In this document: positions 16,615-18,404 of the stretch, piece by piece
How the letters are laid out: each line of letters starts with the position of its first letter
How positions within the stretch are numbered: position 1 is the stretch's first letter
DNA from: Acidobacteriota bacterium
GTDB lineage: Bacteria; Acidobacteriota; Vicinamibacteria; Vicinamibacterales; UBA2999
DNA length: 18,404 nt
Assembly (NCBI GenBank): GCA_020851835.1
Contig: JADZBZ010000130.1
Location: forward strand, 1-18,404
Reading direction: 5' to 3'
The notes under the pieces: model-generated
What the model saw: the letters and a program-made list of their open reading frames with translations, nothing else
What the model was told of the DNA's origin: nothing
Database searches by the model: none
Translations under genes and position numbers: made by a program

Positions 16615-18404
16615 ATGCGCACCGCCTCTCGGTTGATTCTACTGCTCTGCGGCTGCCTCGCGGCGGCCTGCGCACCCCCGAGCCCCGCATCCGACACGCC
16701 TCCACCCCGCGTGTCCGGCATCGATCTCTCAGCGATGGATCCCGCCGTGCGTCCGCAGGACGATCTCTTCCGTCACGTCAACGGCGCTTGGCTGGCGCGG
16801 ACCGAGATCCCGGCCGACAGGGCGTCGTGGGGGGCCTTCGACATCCTGCTCGACAAGGCTCAGACCGACCTCCGCGCCATTGCGGAGGAGTCGGCCGCCG
16901 CCACCAGTAAGGCTCCGGGCAGCGACGCCCAGAAGATCGGTGACTTCTACCAGAGCTTCATGAACCAAGCGCGGGCCGACGAGCTCGGGCTCTCGCCTCT
17001 CCGGCCGGAACTGGCCGCCATCGACCGGATCAAGACGAAGACCGACCTCGCCCGACACTTCGCCCGGTTCTTCAAGATGAACCTGATCAATCCCGTAGTG
17101 GGCTACGTGGACGGCGATGCCCGCGAGCCCGGCACCGACATCCTGTATCTGTATCAGGGCGGGCTGGGGCTCCCCGACCGCGACTACTACCTCAAGGACG
17201 ATGCCAAGTTGAAGGAGTACGGTGAGAAGTACGTCTCCTTCGTGGGCAACGTGCTGTCGATGGCCGACGTTCCTGCACCGGGCGCCGCAGCGCGCGAGAT
17301 TTACGTGCTCGAGACGCGCCTGGCGCGGGCCCATTGGACCAACGTCGAAAATCGTGACGCCGTGAAGACCTACAACAAGGTCGCCACCGCGGATCTGGCG
17401 AAGGAGTTCCCCGGATTCGACTGGGCCGCGTGGACGGCCGAACTCGGGGTGGCCGGCGCATCGTCGGTGGTCGTCAGCCAGCCAAGCTACGTCAAGGCCT
17501 TCGCCGCCGCGGTCAACGAACTGCCGGTGGACCGCTGGAAGCCGTACCTGAAGGCGGCCCTCATCAACGGGTTCGCGCCCTATCTGAGCCAGGCGTTCGT
17601 GGACGCCGAGTTCGACTTCTACCGGCGGACGCTGCGCGGCGTTGCGGAGAACCTGCCGCGCTGGAAGCGTGCCGTCAACACGCTCGACGGCAACATGGGT
17701 GAGATGCTGGGCAAACTCTACGTCGAGCGGCACTTCACGCCCGAGGCCAAGGCGCGCATGGAGCAACTGGTTGAGAACCTCCGCCAGGCCTACCGCGAAA
17801 GCATCGGCGGCCTGGAGTGGATGAGCCCCGAGACCAAGAAGGAAGCCCAGGCGAAGCTGGCGAAGTTCCGGCCGAAGATTGGATACCCGAACAAGTGGCG
17901 CGATTACTCGAAGCTCGAGGTGAAGCCGGACGACCTGGTCGGCAACCTCATGCGCGCCTACCTGTTCGAGGCCGATTACCAGGCCTCCAAGGTCGGCAAA
18001 CCGATCGACCCCGAACAGTGGGGCATGACACCGCAGACCGTGAACGCGTACTACAACCCCGTCCGAAACGAGATCGTGTTCCCTGCCGCCATCCTCCAGC
18101 CACCCTTCTTCAATATGGCCGCCGACGACGCCGTGAACTACGGCGGCATCGGTGCGGTGATCGGTCACGAAATGGGCCACGGCTTCGACGATCAGGGACG
18201 CCACTACGACGCCGCCGGCGTGCTGCGCGACTGGTGGACCAAGCAGGACGCCGAGGAGTACATGAAGCGAGCCAAGGTGGTCGTCGAGCAGTTCAATCAG
18301 CTCGAACCCCTGCCGGGCCTGCACGTCAACGGCGAGCTCACACTCGGCGAGAACCTGGCCGACCTGACCGGCCTGGTGATCGCGCATCGCGCGTACTCGC
18401 TCGC
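16615..18404 (+). CDS. M13-family (neprilysin/PepO-like) zinc metallopeptidase, probable lipoprotein (3' partial)
   Basis: The gene runs off the window end; 596 residues are visible of the usual 670-690. The N-terminus, MRTASRLILLLCGCLAAAC, then a Pro/Ser-rich linker, reads as a lipoprotein signal peptide with Cys19 (or Cys14) as lipidation site, so it is probably anchored outside the inner membrane. Family motifs follow: QDDLFRHVNGAWLARTEIP near the mature N-terminus, GLGLPDRDYY, NAYYNPVRNEIVFPAAILQ, the zinc motif VIGHEMGHGFDDQG (H518, E519, H522) and the third ligand in GENLADLTGL (E579, with D583). The C-terminal CxxW end is missing only because of truncation. M13 enzymes cleave oligopeptides on the amino side of hydrophobic residues. 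The ATG at 16615 is chosen because it begins the signal peptide. It is divergent from cysteine dioxygenase. Confidence 0.95.
   Translation, partial: MRTASRLILLLCGCLAAACAPPSPASDTPPPRVSGIDLSAMDPAVRPQDDLFRHVNGAWLARTEIPADRASWGAFDILLDKAQTDLRAIAEESAAATSKAPGSDAQKIGDFYQSFMNQARADELGLSPLRPELAAIDRIKTKTDLARHFARFFKMNLINPVVGYVDGDAREPGTDILYLYQGGLGLPDRDYYLKDDAKLKEYGEKYVSFVGNVLSMADVPAPGAAAREIYVLETRLARAHWTNVENRDAVKTYNKVATADLAKEFPGFDWAAWTAELGVAGASSVVVSQPSYVKAFAAAVNELPVDRWKPYLKAALINGFAPYLSQAFVDAEFDFYRRTLRGVAENLPRWKRAVNTLDGNMGEMLGKLYVERHFTPEAKARMEQLVENLRQAYRESIGGLEWMSPETKKEAQAKLAKFRPKIGYPNKWRDYSKLEVKPDDLVGNLMRAYLFEADYQASKVGKPIDPEQWGMTPQTVNAYYNPVRNEIVFPAAILQPPFFNMAADDAVNYGGIGAVIGHEMGHGFDDQGRHYDAAGVLRDWWTKQDAEEYMKRAKVVVEQFNQLEPLPGLHVNGELTLGENLADLTGLVIAHRAYSL

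Noticed and set aside
16729..18387. 552-codon open frame on the minus strand
   Set aside because: It is exactly antisense to the M13 peptidase, whose motifs (HEMGH, GENLAD) are unmistakable. Its length reflects high third-position GC; its translation has no recognisable family character.

Overview
The window is an 18.4 kb, densely packed, GC-rich stretch of bacterial chromosome. It holds twelve protein-coding genes and no RNA genes, CRISPR arrays, insertion sequences or prophage genes that I can see. Very high third-position GC, an M13-family lipoprotein peptidase, an HAE1-type RND pump, a TPR/sigma-54 regulator and a TesA-YbbA-YbbP cluster would suit an Acidobacteriota (Vicinamibacteria-like) soil bacterium. 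That assignment is inference; no marker gene here settles it, and Gemmatimonadota or Myxococcota remain possible.

Layout. At the left edge (1-3107, + strand) is nearly all of an RND efflux permease, missing only its first few codons. It overlaps tail-to-tail with a long run of minus-strand genes reaching to 11473. In transcription order these are a PP2C-type phosphatase, a TesA-like SGNH lipoprotein esterase, a YbbA-like ABC ATPase, a YbbP-like FtsX permease, a hybrid PAS/PAS histidine kinase, a DksA-type RNA polymerase factor, a ferritin-like protein and folK. tesA-ybbA-ybbP are joined by ATGA stop/start overlaps, and dksA and the ferritin-like gene by a GTGA overlap. The 268-bp gap before dksA carries several inverted repeats, including two mutually exclusive hairpins.

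Divergent from the PP2C gene (11521-14469, + strand) is a large TPR / GAF-like / AAA+ sigma-54 activator with a Fis-type HTH. Next comes a 203-bp AT-richer gap and a small PilZ-like gene (14673-15062). Convergent with it is a minus-strand pair, cysteine dioxygenase and a metallo-beta-lactamase-fold hydrolase (16528-15067). A divergent M13 metallopeptidase lipoprotein runs off the right end (16615-18404).

Most interesting signals. (1) A 19-bp dyad-like motif occurs three times around the sigma-54 regulator: once over its own -10 box and twice, 75 bp apart, upstream of a possible sigma-54 promoter in front of the PilZ-like gene. This suggests an autoregulated enhancer-binding protein controlling a c-di-GMP-type effector, possibly linked to the divergent PP2C phosphatase. 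(2) The cysteine dioxygenase carries both residues of the eukaryotic Cys-Tyr cofactor inside an otherwise bacterial active-site motif. (3) The dksA leader is strongly structured. (4) Several start codons sit only 6-16 bp downstream of -10-like boxes, pointing to leaderless or near-leaderless transcripts.
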